From DASXTB01 sp036505615 (GTDB lineage Bacteria; Acidobacteriota; UBA6911; JACQSX01), in the NCBI GenBank assembly GCA_036505615.1, contig DASXTB010000439.1, positions 1 through 24,624 of the forward strand: a DNA stretch of 24,624 nt, read 5' to 3'. The translations under genes and the position numbers were made by a program. How positions within the stretch are numbered: position 1 is the first letter of the stretch; each line of letters starts with the position of its first letter. Below, piece after piece: positions 1-7,709 of the stretch. The notes under the pieces are model-generated. The model was given only the letters and a program-made list of their open reading frames with translations, had not been told where the DNA came from and made no database searches.

Positions 1-30
1 GACCAACTCCTTGATCTCCTTCAAGTTCAT
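1..30 (-). CDS. accB: Probable biotin carboxyl carrier protein of acetyl-CoA carboxylase, first 10 codons only
   Basis: Only the start of this gene is inside the window. It reads MNLKEIKELV from an ATG at 30-28, with a GAGGAG ribosome binding site about 11 bases upstream. This matches the usual beginning of AccB, where the first residues are a short basic helix before the Pro/Ala linker and the biotinyl domain. AccB carries biotin between the carboxylase and transferase parts of acetyl-CoA carboxylase in fatty acid synthesis. The gene lies on the same strand as pilQ and downstream of it. Ten residues are too few for certainty; the identification rests on the N-terminal pattern and the good start context. 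Confidence 0.4.
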   Translation of the reverse strand, partial: MNLKEIKELV

Positions 31-491
31 TCGGCGTATGTCTCCTCAGCGGCGGTTGGCAAACAATCTTGACCCTTTGATCGACTTACTATGCGCACCA
101 TCCATGGCTTGACCTGGCTTTGGCGAGCCGCCCGAAGTAACTGTACTGAACCGCGAGCAAAGATTGAGGGGTAATTCTAAGTTTGGCTTCAGAACAGGGC
201 AAGGAAAAAGCCGTTACAGTCATTTAGGTCGGCCGGATTATCACGAGGATTCACCACCGAGAACCTGGCACGGCAGGGCCGCAACCCAATATGGACAGCG
301 AGCAAGCCGGAGCCGGAGACGCCGAAGGCCCGAAACGAATTTAATGATTAGCGGCGTAGAAAACCAAAGATACCGCCGAGAATCTCAAGCTTGAAGTTGG
401 TCGTTTCTGACGGATGCGAGGGAGCTCGGCATCCATCCCGAAAAGAGAGATGGATGCCGAGAATGGGACAGTACCAAAAAAGCAGAACTGC
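31..491. other. Gene-free interval between pilQ and the probable accB
   Basis: This 460-base stretch follows the pilQ stop on the minus strand. I find no ORF with convincing protein-like composition on either strand and no tRNA-like fold. The only clear structure is the 12-bp inverted repeat at 425-461. The accB promoter should lie near the low-coordinate end on the minus strand, but no strong -35/-10 pair stands out. Confidence 0.5.
425..461. repeat. Perfect 12-bp inverted repeat downstream of pilQ
   Basis: The arms CTCGGCATCCAT (425-436) and ATGGATGCCGAG (450-461) are perfectly complementary around a 13-base loop. The hairpin begins 31 bases beyond the pilQ stop, where a terminator or mRNA-protecting structure would be expected. 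There is no T-run after the stem on either strand, so it is not a classical intrinsic terminator. Confidence 0.6.
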
Positions 492-1868
492 CTAGGAACG
501 TATTCGCGTCGTAATGAAGAACAGTATTTCTCGGGTATCGCGCGATCGCAGTTGCTGTCTGAAAATGTTGCCCACGGCTGGAAGCGAGCCGAGTCCGGGA
601 ACCTTGTTCTTTTGGTTACGCTCGGTTTCCACAAAGATTCCACCGATCACAGTGGTTCCGCCGTTTTCCAGGAGCACGCGCGTCTCGGATTCGCTGGTCA
701 GAATAACCGGAATTCCCAGGACGGTAACTGTAAAATCGGGGATATTGTTCTCCACTTTCAGTTTAAGCAGGATAGTGTTCTGGTCGGTGATCTGGGGTGT
801 GACCCTGAGCTGCAGGGCGGCAGTTTCAAAACGAACCGTGGTAGTGAAGTTCTGAGTCACCGGTATGGGAATTCGAGATCCCTGGGTGATAGTCGCTTCG
901 ACGTTGTTTTGCGCCGATACGCGGGGTTTACTGAGAATCCGAGCCTCGCCCCGTTTCTCGGCCGCCGAGATCGCCAAGTCCAATTGCACCGTGTCGAGTA
1001 TCTTGCCCAAGCTGAAACCGATGTGCGTGGTCGGATCCTTCGGAGGCAGGTCGATCGCGGAAGTCCAGATGTTCCGCTCCCTGTTGGGATCGTTCAGCCG
1101 GTTGCTGAGAGTGGTTGGATCGGTCCTGCCTGTTACGGACGGAGTGGATCCAACCTGAATTCCAAACTGGAGTCCGATATCGCGCGAAAAATTGGTCGTG
1201 GCCTCGATAACGCGGGCTTCGATTTCTACTTGGCGCTCGGGGACATCCAGCAGATTAAGCAGGTTGGTCAAAGTCTCCAGTTGGCCGGGGATGTCGGTAA
1301 TAATCAAAGTGTTGGTCCGTTCATCGACGTTGATCTGTCCGCGCTGCGTGAGTTGCTTTTCCAGCGATTTGGCGGTCTCAGGCGCTTTGGCGTAGTTCAA
1401 TCTGCGGGTGATCGTCAGCGTATCTGTCGCCAGGTAGGCGGCCTGCTTAAGTTTTTGTGTTTGTTCCTCTTCGGCGCGCAGGCGATCTTTGGTAGCGATG
1501 CGGACGACGTTCCCTTCGATCTTTTTCTCCAGGCCGTGACTCTTCAGCACCGTCTCGAACACCTGGTCCCAGGGAACATTGTCCACATGAATGGTAATGG
1601 TTCCCTTCACATCAGGGTCGATGATCAGGTTCAAGCCACTCAACTCAGAAATGATGCGGAAGAAATCCACCAGATCCACGTTCACCAGATCCAGGGTGAT
1701 CGGTTCTCCCGTGTAAGGACTGCCCGGCGCAGGGGGAGCGGGTCTTTGCGTCCTTGCAGCCTGATGCGTCGCAGGAACCAGGGCGGCCACCGGTATTTCG
1801 CCCGCAATCAGGGACGGAAATACCAGTAAGAAGGCCATAAAAGTGTTCAGGAACTTTTTCTTGTTCAT
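492..1868 (-). CDS. pilQ: Type IV pilus outer-membrane secretin PilQ (short form)
   Basis: PilQ forms the outer-membrane ring through which the type IV pilus passes. The 458-residue protein has an N-terminal signal sequence (about residues 1-23), an Ala/Pro-rich linker to about residue 52, an STN-type domain (about 57-125), a NolW/secretin-N domain (about 154-210) and the secretin barrel domain (about 285-458). The secretin signature VPGLGSLPAVGNIFR lies near the C-terminus, followed by the final strand ending FFITTRIRS. Proteobacterial PilQ proteins are usually about 700 residues with peptidoglycan-binding AMIN domains; none is visible here, and the linker directly precedes STN. The ATG overlaps the pilP stop by one base (TAATG), which implies translational coupling. 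It is the last gene of pilMNOPQ. Confidence 0.95.
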   Translation of the reverse strand: MNKKKFLNTFMAFLLVFPSLIAGEIPVAALVPATHQAARTQRPAPPAPGSPYTGEPITLDLVNVDLVDFFRIISELSGLNLIIDPDVKGTITIHVDNVPWDQVFETVLKSHGLEKKIEGNVVRIATKDRLRAEEEQTQKLKQAAYLATDTLTITRRLNYAKAPETAKSLEKQLTQRGQINVDERTNTLIITDIPGQLETLTNLLNLLDVPERQVEIEARVIEATTNFSRDIGLQFGIQVGSTPSVTGRTDPTTLSNRLNDPNRERNIWTSAIDLPPKDPTTHIGFSLGKILDTVQLDLAISAAEKRGEARILSKPRVSAQNNVEATITQGSRIPIPVTQNFTTTVRFETAALQLRVTPQITDQNTILLKLKVENNIPDFTVTVLGIPVILTSESETRVLLENGGTTVIGGIFVETERNQKNKVPGLGSLPAVGNIFRQQLRSRDTREILFFITTRIRS

Positions 1869-2368
1869 TATTCCCTCCGCTGTTGAGGAGATTCCATCTC
1901 AGCGTAGAGCCTCTTGATCGACTGCTTCTGCATTTTTTTGCCGTCCGGACCCACGGCTTCTTCGACAAAGGTGACCTTGTCCGGATCGATTTGAGAGATA
2001 TAGCCGTTGAAGAGTTTGTCGCCCACCTTCCCGAAGTAGCTGACCTTCTCCTTTCCCTGGAGGATCGCTAACCGCGAGTTGACGTTGGATGCAACGCCGA
2101 TTACGCTGACTTCCGCGACGGCAATTCCCGGAAGGCCGGCGGGGCGAAATGTCGGCAGGGAAGGCATTTCTTTGTTGGCATCTTTCTTGACGCCAACGAT
2201 CAATGATTTGAAGGGGTCGCGCTTGATGTTGGGATGAAAGGAGGCTTTCTCAGTCACCGGTGGTTTCAAGGGACTCTTCCCGGAAGCTGGCTTCGAGACA
2301 GGCTTCTCTGCGAGGCAGGGAAGTATCGTCAAAACGCAAATAATCAGTCTTAGTAATAGGTATCTCAC
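1868..2368 (-). CDS. pilP: Type IV pilus assembly protein PilP
   Basis: PilP is the periplasmic connector between the inner-membrane PilNO complex and the PilQ secretin. I place the start at the GTG 2368-2366, which overlaps the pilO TGA (GTGA) and has an AAGG sequence upstream. A TTG 15 codons further upstream would also be open but lies inside pilO. The 166-residue product begins with a hydrophobic export segment (residues 3-20). A Cys at residue 18 (ILPC) could be a lipobox, as PilP is a lipoprotein in other bacteria, but Pro at -1 is atypical. A Pro/Lys-rich linker follows to about residue 45. The core then contains RDPFKSLI and a beta-rich HR domain (about 75-150). The stop overlaps the pilQ ATG. 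Confidence 0.88.
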   Translation of the reverse strand: MRYLLLRLIICVLTILPCLAEKPVSKPASGKSPLKPPVTEKASFHPNIKRDPFKSLIVGVKKDANKEMPSLPTFRPAGLPGIAVAEVSVIGVASNVNSRLAILQGKEKVSYFGKVGDKLFNGYISQIDPDKVTFVEEAVGPDGKKMQKQSIKRLYAEMESPQQRRE

Positions 2369-2946
2369 GATTTTGCCTTGTTCTCCAGGAATACAAAGGT
2401 GGTCGCGGTACAAGTAGCCGAAAGTGTCCGGCTGCTGCCGGGACTTTCCAGAGCCTTGATGGATATGTTCTCTACGTTGATAATCCGGGTGAACCGGCTC
2501 ACTTTCTCGAAAAATGCACCCAGATTGTCATAGGACCCTTCGACTGCGATCAATATCGGCCAGTCTTCGTAGAAGTCGCGCTGTACAGTCTGGTGAGGCG
2601 TAAAACTCTTGATCCTCAAGTTAGAATCGACCGCCATTTGTTGCACTTTCCGAATGATGTCGGCCGTCTCTTTCTCCTCGGGCAGGATGTGGCGCAGATT
2701 CTCCAGGTATTCGCGCTGCTTGGCTATCTCCTGTTTGAACTGCGGCAGCCTCGCCTCCACAATTTGCCCCTTTTGAACTTCATTCAAAAGGTTTGCGATC
2801 CGCGTTTCCAGTGCCTTGGCTTCTTCTCGCTTAGGTGCGACGAAGTAAATGTAGAACACGTACGCCAACCCCAGCAGGAGCAACGCAATGAGCATCGCCT
2901 GCGTGCGAAATGGGAGATTTGCGAGTCTTGAGTCTTTCAGCGCCAT
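2365..2946 (-). CDS. pilO: Type IV pilus inner-membrane protein PilO
   Basis: PilO pairs with PilN in the inner-membrane alignment complex that links the cytoplasmic PilM ring to periplasmic PilP. I choose the ATG at 2946, two bases after the pilN stop (TAA-CT-ATG), rather than the in-frame TTG at 2964 inside pilN. The 193-residue protein has a cytoplasmic N-terminus, one transmembrane helix (about residues 17-37, rich in Leu/Ile/Ala/Tyr), a long periplasmic coiled coil (about 40-100, with many E/K/Q heptads), and a C-terminal ferredoxin-like domain (about 105-180). The pattern FYEDWPILIAVEGSYDNLGAFF is typical of PilO. Its stop overlaps the pilP GTG. Confidence 0.9.
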   Translation of the reverse strand: MALKDSRLANLPFRTQAMLIALLLLGLAYVFYIYFVAPKREEAKALETRIANLLNEVQKGQIVEARLPQFKQEIAKQREYLENLRHILPEEKETADIIRKVQQMAVDSNLRIKSFTPHQTVQRDFYEDWPILIAVEGSYDNLGAFFEKVSRFTRIINVENISIKALESPGSSRTLSATCTATTFVFLENKAKS

Positions 2947-2948
2947 AG

Positions 2949-3488
2949 TTATTTCGAGCTGCAATTCAATTCAAACTTGATGGCAGGCTCTTCCTCCTGC
3001 CAATAGACAAGTTCTACAGATTTAAAGGATCGGCTTCTGCCAAGGTTAGCGATAAAATCGGCAATCGAAGGTACGTCGAAGGCCCTGCCTTCCAATTTGA
3101 CCTTACCGCTATTTTGGTTCAAAGCCGTCAGCCACAGTGTGGGACGATCGGGAATACTATTGACGACACTGTCCATCAGGGTGACCGGGCCGGTCTGGTT
3201 CGTCTTCAAGCGCTCGATGACCGCGATGCGCTCTTCCAGCAGCTTCTTCTGTTTTTCAAACTGAGTGACCTGACGCTGCACGTCAGCCAGACGCTGCGCC
3301 TCGCGTTCCAGTTTGTCAGCCTGCTGCCTCTTGGAGCTGATTTCCGAGGCGAGCGTGAACCACCACAATCCCATTCCAAGAACGACGACGGCTAACATCG
3401 CCAGGGCTATGAATCCGACGTTGGGTTTTTCGGGAGTAACGAGGCCCCCGGTTGAGACATTCTGACGAAGAAGATTAATACGAATCAT
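2949..3488 (-). CDS. pilN: Type IV pilus inner-membrane protein PilN
   Basis: The protein starts MIRINLL, the conserved cytoplasmic PilN motif that inserts into a groove of PilM. The 179 residues comprise this tail, one transmembrane helix (about 24-46), a coiled coil (about 50-95) and a periplasmic ferredoxin-like domain (about 100-175) containing PDRPTLWLTALNQ. Its start lies 13 bases after the pilM stop, in the usual pilM-N-O-P-Q order. Length and topology are normal for the family. Confidence 0.93.
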   Translation of the reverse strand: MIRINLLRQNVSTGGLVTPEKPNVGFIALAMLAVVVLGMGLWWFTLASEISSKRQQADKLEREAQRLADVQRQVTQFEKQKKLLEERIAVIERLKTNQTGPVTLMDSVVNSIPDRPTLWLTALNQNSGKVKLEGRAFDVPSIADFIANLGRSRSFKSVELVYWQEEEPAIKFELNCSSK

Positions 3489-3501
3489 ACTCTATCGCGC
3501 C

Positions 3502-4554
3502 CTATTCGGTTGCTGTTCGAAGCGCCAGGCCGACCGCTACGGCCATGTCCGGCGCTATGGTGTCCAGATAGTTGCGGGTCACCCCGCTGGGCAACTGCTT
3601 GATGGCCCGGAAGGATTCGAAGAGTTCCACCGGTATTTGCAGCTTCTGCTGAAAGTGCTCCTTCAATCCGGGTATGTGGCAGCCGCCCCCTGACAAGTAC
3701 AGTTTGCTGACGTCGAAAGTCGAGGATGTCGCTTTGAAATAGTCAACCGTCTTCTGAATCTCCAGTGCCAGGATTTCTGAAACGGTGCGCAGGATCTTTT
3801 CCGCCTGCTGGCGCTCCAGGTCATCGTGGTACTCGCCTCGCTTCAAACGTTCCACCTCTTCCGGAGTCACCTGCATCTCCTTCTGGAAGAAGTCGGAATA
3901 ATGATTGACTCCAATGGTGATGTCTCGCGTGAAAATGAACTCTGAGCCGCGCAGCACATTTAACGTCATGGTGCTGGCGCCGATGTCCAGAAGCGCCACA
4001 ACAGACTCAGCGTCAGGCTTGTAATTCAGTTCGTAGGCGTTCTGGAGAGCGAACGCGTCCACATCCACGACCACCGGGACTTTGCCGGCCATCGAGATAA
4101 CGCTGGTTTGATCGGTGATTTTTTCCTTCTTCACGGCAACCAGGATAATGTCCATGTTTCCCGCAGCCGGATTTTCCTTGAGAATATGGTAGTCGATATG
4201 GACATCGCTGATTTCGAAGGGGATGTACTGCTCGGCCTCCCACTGAATTGATTCATCCAGTTCTTCGGGAGTCTGAAGGGGTACGGTCACTTTCTTCACG
4301 ATTACCGAATGGCCCGAAAGCGAAGTGGCGATTTTCTTGTTCTTAATCTGCTTATCTTTGAAAATCTTGTTGATGGCATCTGCCACAGGAATTTTCGATA
4401 TGATAGACCCGTCTACGATAGCGTCAGAGGGAAGCCGTTCCATTCCCAGGCTGCCCAACTCATACTCACCGTTTTTCAATTCGCGCAGCTCGACGGCTTT
4501 TACGACAGAGGAGCCAATGTCAAGACCAACCAGATGTTTATTTCTTGAGAGCAT
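3502..4554 (-). CDS. pilM: Type IV pilus biogenesis ATPase-like protein PilM
   Basis: PilM is a cytoplasmic actin/FtsA-like protein that binds nucleotide and the PilN tail. The 350-residue product has the phosphate-1 nucleotide-binding motif GLDIGSSVVKAVEL (about residues 9-22), a second phosphate motif LDIGASTMTLNVL (about 189-201) and the adenosine motif LSGGG (about 287-291). IPFEI and the IQWEAEQYIP region are typical of the family. The ATG has an AGGGA site eight bases upstream. It is the first gene of the pil operon and is transcribed away from rplM; the CRP-like palindrome lies about 163 bases upstream. Confidence 0.95.
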   Translation of the reverse strand: MLSRNKHLVGLDIGSSVVKAVELRELKNGEYELGSLGMERLPSDAIVDGSIISKIPVADAINKIFKDKQIKNKKIATSLSGHSVIVKKVTVPLQTPEELDESIQWEAEQYIPFEISDVHIDYHILKENPAAGNMDIILVAVKKEKITDQTSVISMAGKVPVVVDVDAFALQNAYELNYKPDAESVVALLDIGASTMTLNVLRGSEFIFTRDITIGVNHYSDFFQKEMQVTPEEVERLKRGEYHDDLERQQAEKILRTVSEILALEIQKTVDYFKATSSTFDVSKLYLSGGGCHIPGLKEHFQQKLQIPVELFESFRAIKQLPSGVTRNYLDTIAPDMAVAVGLALRTATE

Positions 4555-4896
4555 TTGTTATTTCCCTGAAATTTGGGCTTAGCCCTTTGGCACTAGGCGA
4601 CGCACCCGAACGCGAACCGCGGCCAGCGGTCGGTACCGGGAGGCCACAAACGTGGCTATTAGGATACAGATTGTTAGAGACATGCGCAAAGGATAATCGA
4701 ATTTAGGTCTCCTAGCTGTGACCTCACTCACAGCCCAGTCTCGGCGATAAGATATTGTCCTTTCGGGATTTTCTATTCGTTGGGAAGGACTCCACAGAAG
4801 AGGTATTTCGTCGAAAAAACGCGATTGACACTATGATGCTTTTTCGGTAGCTTAACAGTTTCGCTTAATTTTGGATAGGAATATACAGAATTAGAC
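4555..4896. promoter_or_regulatory. Divergent promoter region between pilM and rplM
   Basis: The 342-base intergenic region must hold the promoters of the pil operon (minus) and the ribosomal protein cluster (plus). For rplM, TTGACA at 4825-4830 is a perfect -35, with TAGCTT at 4848-4853 as a weak -10 at 17-base spacing. For pilM, a weak candidate on the minus strand is TATCCT (4666-4661) with TTGCGC 17 bases upstream. A CRP-like site sits at 4717-4732. No coding sequence is seen here. An L13-type autoregulatory leader cannot be excluded. Confidence 0.5.
4717..4732. promoter_or_regulatory. Perfect CRP-family operator palindrome TGTGA-N6-TCACA
   Basis: TGTGA (4717-4721), CCTCAC, TCACA (4728-4732) matches the two half-sites and the spacing of the cAMP receptor protein consensus exactly. 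The dyad extends one more base on each side (C and G), giving 7-bp arms GCTGTGA/TCACAGC when counted from 4715. It lies near the centre of the pilM-rplM intergenic region. If the weak pilM -10 at 4666-4661 is right, the site centre is about -70 from that start, near where class I CRP sites act. Regulation of the pil operon is an inference. Confidence 0.5.
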
Positions 4897-5331
4897 ATGA
4901 AAACTTATTTGCCCAAAGTGGATGATTTGAGGAAAGAGCGCAAGTGGTTTTTGCTGGATGCCGAAGGCGTCGTGCTAGGTCGATTGGCTACCCGCGCTGC
5001 CACTTTACTGATGGGCAAAGATCGGTCATGTTATACTCCCTTCTTCGATACGGGATCGTTTGTGATTGTTGTGAACGCCGGCAAGGTCCGCCTTACGGGA
5101 CGGAAGCTGGACCAAAAACTCTACCGCCATCACAGCGGTATTCCGGGCGGGTTCAAACAGATCTCGGCGCGTGACAAATTGAAGCGCTTTCCCGAAAGGG
5201 TTATCGAAGAGGCAATCACCGGCATGTTGCCGACGAACAAACTGGGCAGAGCAATGGCCCGCAAATTGAAGGTGTACCGTGAAAGCAAGCATCCCCATCA
5301 GGCGCAAAAACCCCTGCCGCTGCCGGTGTGA
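4897..5331 (+). CDS. rplM: 50S ribosomal protein L13 (uL13)
   Basis: This is an early-assembly protein of the large ribosomal subunit. The 144-residue length is standard. Diagnostic segments are the N-terminal WFLLDAEGVVLGRLAT (about 17-32), the central DTGSFVIVVNA (about 51-61), the HHSG turn and the signature GMLPTNKLGRAMARKLKVY (about 109-127). It heads the usual rplM-rpsI pair, and rpsI follows 23 bases later. A promoter with a perfect TTGACA box lies about 70 bases upstream. Confidence 0.97.
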   Translation: MKTYLPKVDDLRKERKWFLLDAEGVVLGRLATRAATLLMGKDRSCYTPFFDTGSFVIVVNAGKVRLTGRKLDQKLYRHHSGIPGGFKQISARDKLKRFPERVIEEAITGMLPTNKLGRAMARKLKVYRESKHPHQAQKPLPLPV

Positions 5332-5354
5332 GAGTCTAGCAAAGGAGCTGTTGT

Positions 5355-5747
5355 TTGGATAAAATTCAGTACTATGGCACCGGTCGCCGCAAGAGTTCCA
5401 CGGCTCGCGTTTTCCTGATGCCTGGAAACGGCGAGATCGTAGTCAATCAGTCCGACGTAGCTGAGTATTTCACCAACGAAGCTCAGCGGATGGTCATCAA
5501 ACAACCACTCATCCTCACCGACAATCTGGGAAAGTTCGACATTTACGCGAACGTAGGCGGAGGCGGTATATCCGGGCAGGCAAGTGCAGTTCGCCTTGGC
5601 ATTACCAAGGCATTGCTGGATTTTAACAATGAGTTGCGTCCTCGCCTCAAGAAGGCGGGACTGTTGACTCGCGACCCTCGCATCAAGGAGCGCAAGAAAT
5701 ACGGACAGAAAGGCGCCCGCAAGAGATTTCAGTTTTCCAAACGTTAA
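5355..5747 (+). CDS. rpsI: 30S ribosomal protein S9 (uS9), TTG start
   Basis: S9 contacts the P-site tRNA through its basic C-terminal tail. The 130-residue protein shows YGTGRRKSSTARVFL (about 6-20), GGGISGQASAVRLGITKAL (about 72-90), and the terminal KYGQKGARKRFQFSKR, the conserved tail ending in Lys-Arg. The start is TTG at 5355, set by AAAGGAG at 5341-5347 seven bases upstream. No ATG is available near the conserved N-terminus. It is cotranscribed with rplM and followed by rpsB after 15 bases. Confidence 0.96.
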   Translation: MDKIQYYGTGRRKSSTARVFLMPGNGEIVVNQSDVAEYFTNEAQRMVIKQPLILTDNLGKFDIYANVGGGGISGQASAVRLGITKALLDFNNELRPRLKKAGLLTRDPRIKERKKYGQKGARKRFQFSKR

Positions 5748-5762
5748 TAAAGGAGGAATTGT

Positions 5763-6731
5763 TTGGCTGCTATTTCAATGAAACAGCTTCTGGAGGCCGG
5801 TGTTCATTTCGGCCACCAGACGAAGCGCTGGAACCCAAAAATGAAGCCGTACATTTTTGGGGAGCGCAACGGCATTTACATCATCGACCTGCAGAAAACC
5901 ATCAAACTATTTAAAGAAGCCGTTGATTTCGTCACTGATGCAGCAGCTCAGGGCAAGGCAATTCTCTTTGTTGGAACCAAGCGCCAGGCGCAGGAAGCGA
6001 TAGCGGAGGAAGCGCTTCGATGCGGGATGTATTACGTGAATAACCGTTGGTTGGGCGGGCTGCTCACTAATTTCGCGACCATCCAGAACAGCATCAAACG
6101 ATTTAAAGAACTGGAGACGATGAAGACCAACGGCCATTACGAGAAGCTTTCCAAAAAAGAAATGGCCCGCCTGGAAAGAGAGCGCAGACAGTTGGAGAAA
6201 AACCTGCTCGGTATCCGCGACATGCCGGGGCTGCCGGATGTGCTGTTTGTCATTGATTCCAAGAAGGAGAGCATTGCCGTTAAGGAAGCGAAGAAGCTCG
6301 GCATCCCCATCGTGGCGATCGTCGACACAAACTGTGATCCGGCGGATGTGGATTTTGTCATTCCAGGAAATGACGACGCCCTGCGGGCCGTTCGACTCTT
6401 CACCTCCACCATCGCCGACGCCGTCATAGCGGGGCAGCAGATGTACCAGGTGCGCCGGGAGATAGAAACCAAAGACCAGGAGGAAGCTGCCGCGACTGCA
6501 GAAGCCAAGAGAACGGTTGCCGCTCCGCAGTTCGAGATTGACGAGACCCAGTCAATGGAGCAGGCAGGTGAAGGGGCTGTGGATGTGAGGAAGACAAAGA
6601 ACGAGGAACGCCAATCTTCAGGCGCCAGCAGAAAGAAATCGACGCGGTCGCAAACTGATGCGCTCGATACAAGCGGCGAGAGCGTTCCTGCCGAGCCCGT
6701 TAACGACGTACCCATCGAAACTGAGTCCTAG
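5763..6731 (+). CDS. rpsB: 30S ribosomal protein S2 (uS2) with long C-terminal extension, TTG start
   Basis: S2 binds near the head-body junction of the small subunit. The core (about residues 1-228) contains LLEAGVHFGHQTKRWNPKM, the RWLGGLLTNF segment and GIPIVAIVDTNCDPADVDFVIPGNDDALRAV, all diagnostic. The start is TTG at 5763, with AGGAGG at 5751-5756 and a six-base spacer. The 322-residue length exceeds the usual 230-260. The extra part (about 235-322) is polar and low in complexity, rich in Glu, Ala, Ser and Thr, and probably disordered. An intrinsic terminator follows before tsf. Confidence 0.96.
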   Translation: MAAISMKQLLEAGVHFGHQTKRWNPKMKPYIFGERNGIYIIDLQKTIKLFKEAVDFVTDAAAQGKAILFVGTKRQAQEAIAEEALRCGMYYVNNRWLGGLLTNFATIQNSIKRFKELETMKTNGHYEKLSKKEMARLERERRQLEKNLLGIRDMPGLPDVLFVIDSKKESIAVKEAKKLGIPIVAIVDTNCDPADVDFVIPGNDDALRAVRLFTSTIADAVIAGQQMYQVRREIETKDQEEAAATAEAKRTVAAPQFEIDETQSMEQAGEGAVDVRKTKNEERQSSGASRKKSTRSQTDALDTSGESVPAEPVNDVPIETES

Positions 6732-6744
6732 TTTCTCATTTTCG

Positions 6745-6790
6745 GCCTTTCGAAATTCGGAAAGATAGAGTTTCGGAAGGCTATTTTTTT
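6745..6790 (+). terminator. Intrinsic terminator or attenuator between rpsB and tsf
   Basis: GCCTTTCGAAA (6745-6755) pairs with TTTCGGAAGGC (6771-6781) over 11 bp with a single G-T wobble and a 15-base loop. TATTTTTTT follows directly (6782-6790). It stands 14 bases after the rpsB stop and 36 bases before the tsf ATG, with the strong tsf ribosome binding site downstream. It should end or reduce transcription coming from rpsB. E. coli also has an attenuating terminator between these two genes. Confidence 0.85.
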
Positions 6791-6825
6791 GTCATAAATT
6801 GACCAGAAAGAAGGAGGTCCGACGG

Positions 6826-7707
6826 ATGGCAATACCAGCCGAGCAGGTCAAACAACTGCGTAATAAGACAGGGGCAGGCTTCATGGAATGTAAATCGGCG
6901 CTGGAAGAGTCCCAGGGCGACATGGATGAAGCGATTACTATTCTTCGCAAGAAGGGTCTGGCGACGGCGGCCCGGAAAGCCAGTCGGGTAGCCAAAGACG
7001 GCGCCATTGGCGCTTATCTGTCCGATGACAGAAAAACTGGTGTGCTCGTCGAAGTAAACTGTGAAACAGATTTTGTCGCCAAGACCGATGAATTCAAGGA
7101 CCTTGTAAACAGGGTAGCCGCTCACATCGCCGCCGAGAAACCTGTTAAAGTGCGTGCGGCAGATGTAGGCGAGGGTGCAGCGTTGTATGAACAGCCTGTT
7201 AAGGGCAAGGCGGTAAACTGGAGCCAGTTTGTTTCTGAAAAGATCGCCACCATCGGAGAAAACATCGTGGTGCGGCGCTTCGTACGTTATCAGGGTGACT
7301 ACTGCGAAGCTTACATCCACGCCGGCGGAAAAATCGGCGTCTTGGTGGAGTTGAGTGGGATGGATAGCACCGCCAATGATGACCTGCGGCAACTGGCGCG
7401 CGACCTGGCCATGCACATCGCGGCTTCCGACCCACATTACATCAATCGCGAAAATGTTACGGCGGAGGACCTGGCGCGAGAGCGCGAGATTTATCGGGAG
7501 CAAGCCGCCCAAGAAGGAAAACCAGCCGGCATACTGGACAAAATTGTTGAAGGAAAATTATCAAAGTTTTATTCTGAGGTTTGTCTGTACGATCAAGCCT
7601 TTATTAAGGACTCGAATGTTACCGTCGGCAAACTGGTCGCCTCCAAGACGGTTGCGAGTTCCAAAATCACCGTGAGGCGTTTCACGCGCTATCGTTTAGG
7701 AGAGTAA
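6826..7707 (+). CDS. tsf: Translation elongation factor Ts
   Basis: EF-Ts recycles EF-Tu by exchanging GDP for GTP. I set the start at the ATG 6826, seven bases after AAGGAGGT; an in-frame TTG at 6799 overlaps that site and is rejected. The 293-residue protein has the UBA-like N-terminal domain (about 1-50, with VKQLRNKTGAGFMECKSAL) and the EF-Tu-contacting TDFVAKTDEF motif (81-90). The core domain follows, with two halves containing AMHIAA and similar elements, and the C-terminal helical module. Length is close to the E. coli protein. pyrH starts two bases after the stop. Confidence 0.97.
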   Translation: MAIPAEQVKQLRNKTGAGFMECKSALEESQGDMDEAITILRKKGLATAARKASRVAKDGAIGAYLSDDRKTGVLVEVNCETDFVAKTDEFKDLVNRVAAHIAAEKPVKVRAADVGEGAALYEQPVKGKAVNWSQFVSEKIATIGENIVVRRFVRYQGDYCEAYIHAGGKIGVLVELSGMDSTANDDLRQLARDLAMHIAASDPHYINRENVTAEDLAREREIYREQAAQEGKPAGILDKIVEGKLSKFYSEVCLYDQAFIKDSNVTVGKLVASKTVASSKITVRRFTRYRLGE

Positions 7708-7709
7708 GG

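Noticed and set aside
164..394. Small basic open frame of 76 codons
   Set aside because: Arg/Ser-rich translation with no start context and no recognisable motif.
425..461. Intrinsic terminator of the pil operon
   Set aside because: The stem is strong, but no T-run follows on the minus strand, so it is listed only as an inverted repeat.
414..1829. Long open frame (471 codons) on the plus strand
   Set aside because: It lies antisense to pilQ. The translation has no family pattern, while the minus frame is an unmistakable secretin.
2369..2413. Longer PilP from a TTG start
   Set aside because: The extension lies wholly inside pilO; the GTG that overlaps the pilO stop gives a normal export signal at the N-terminus.
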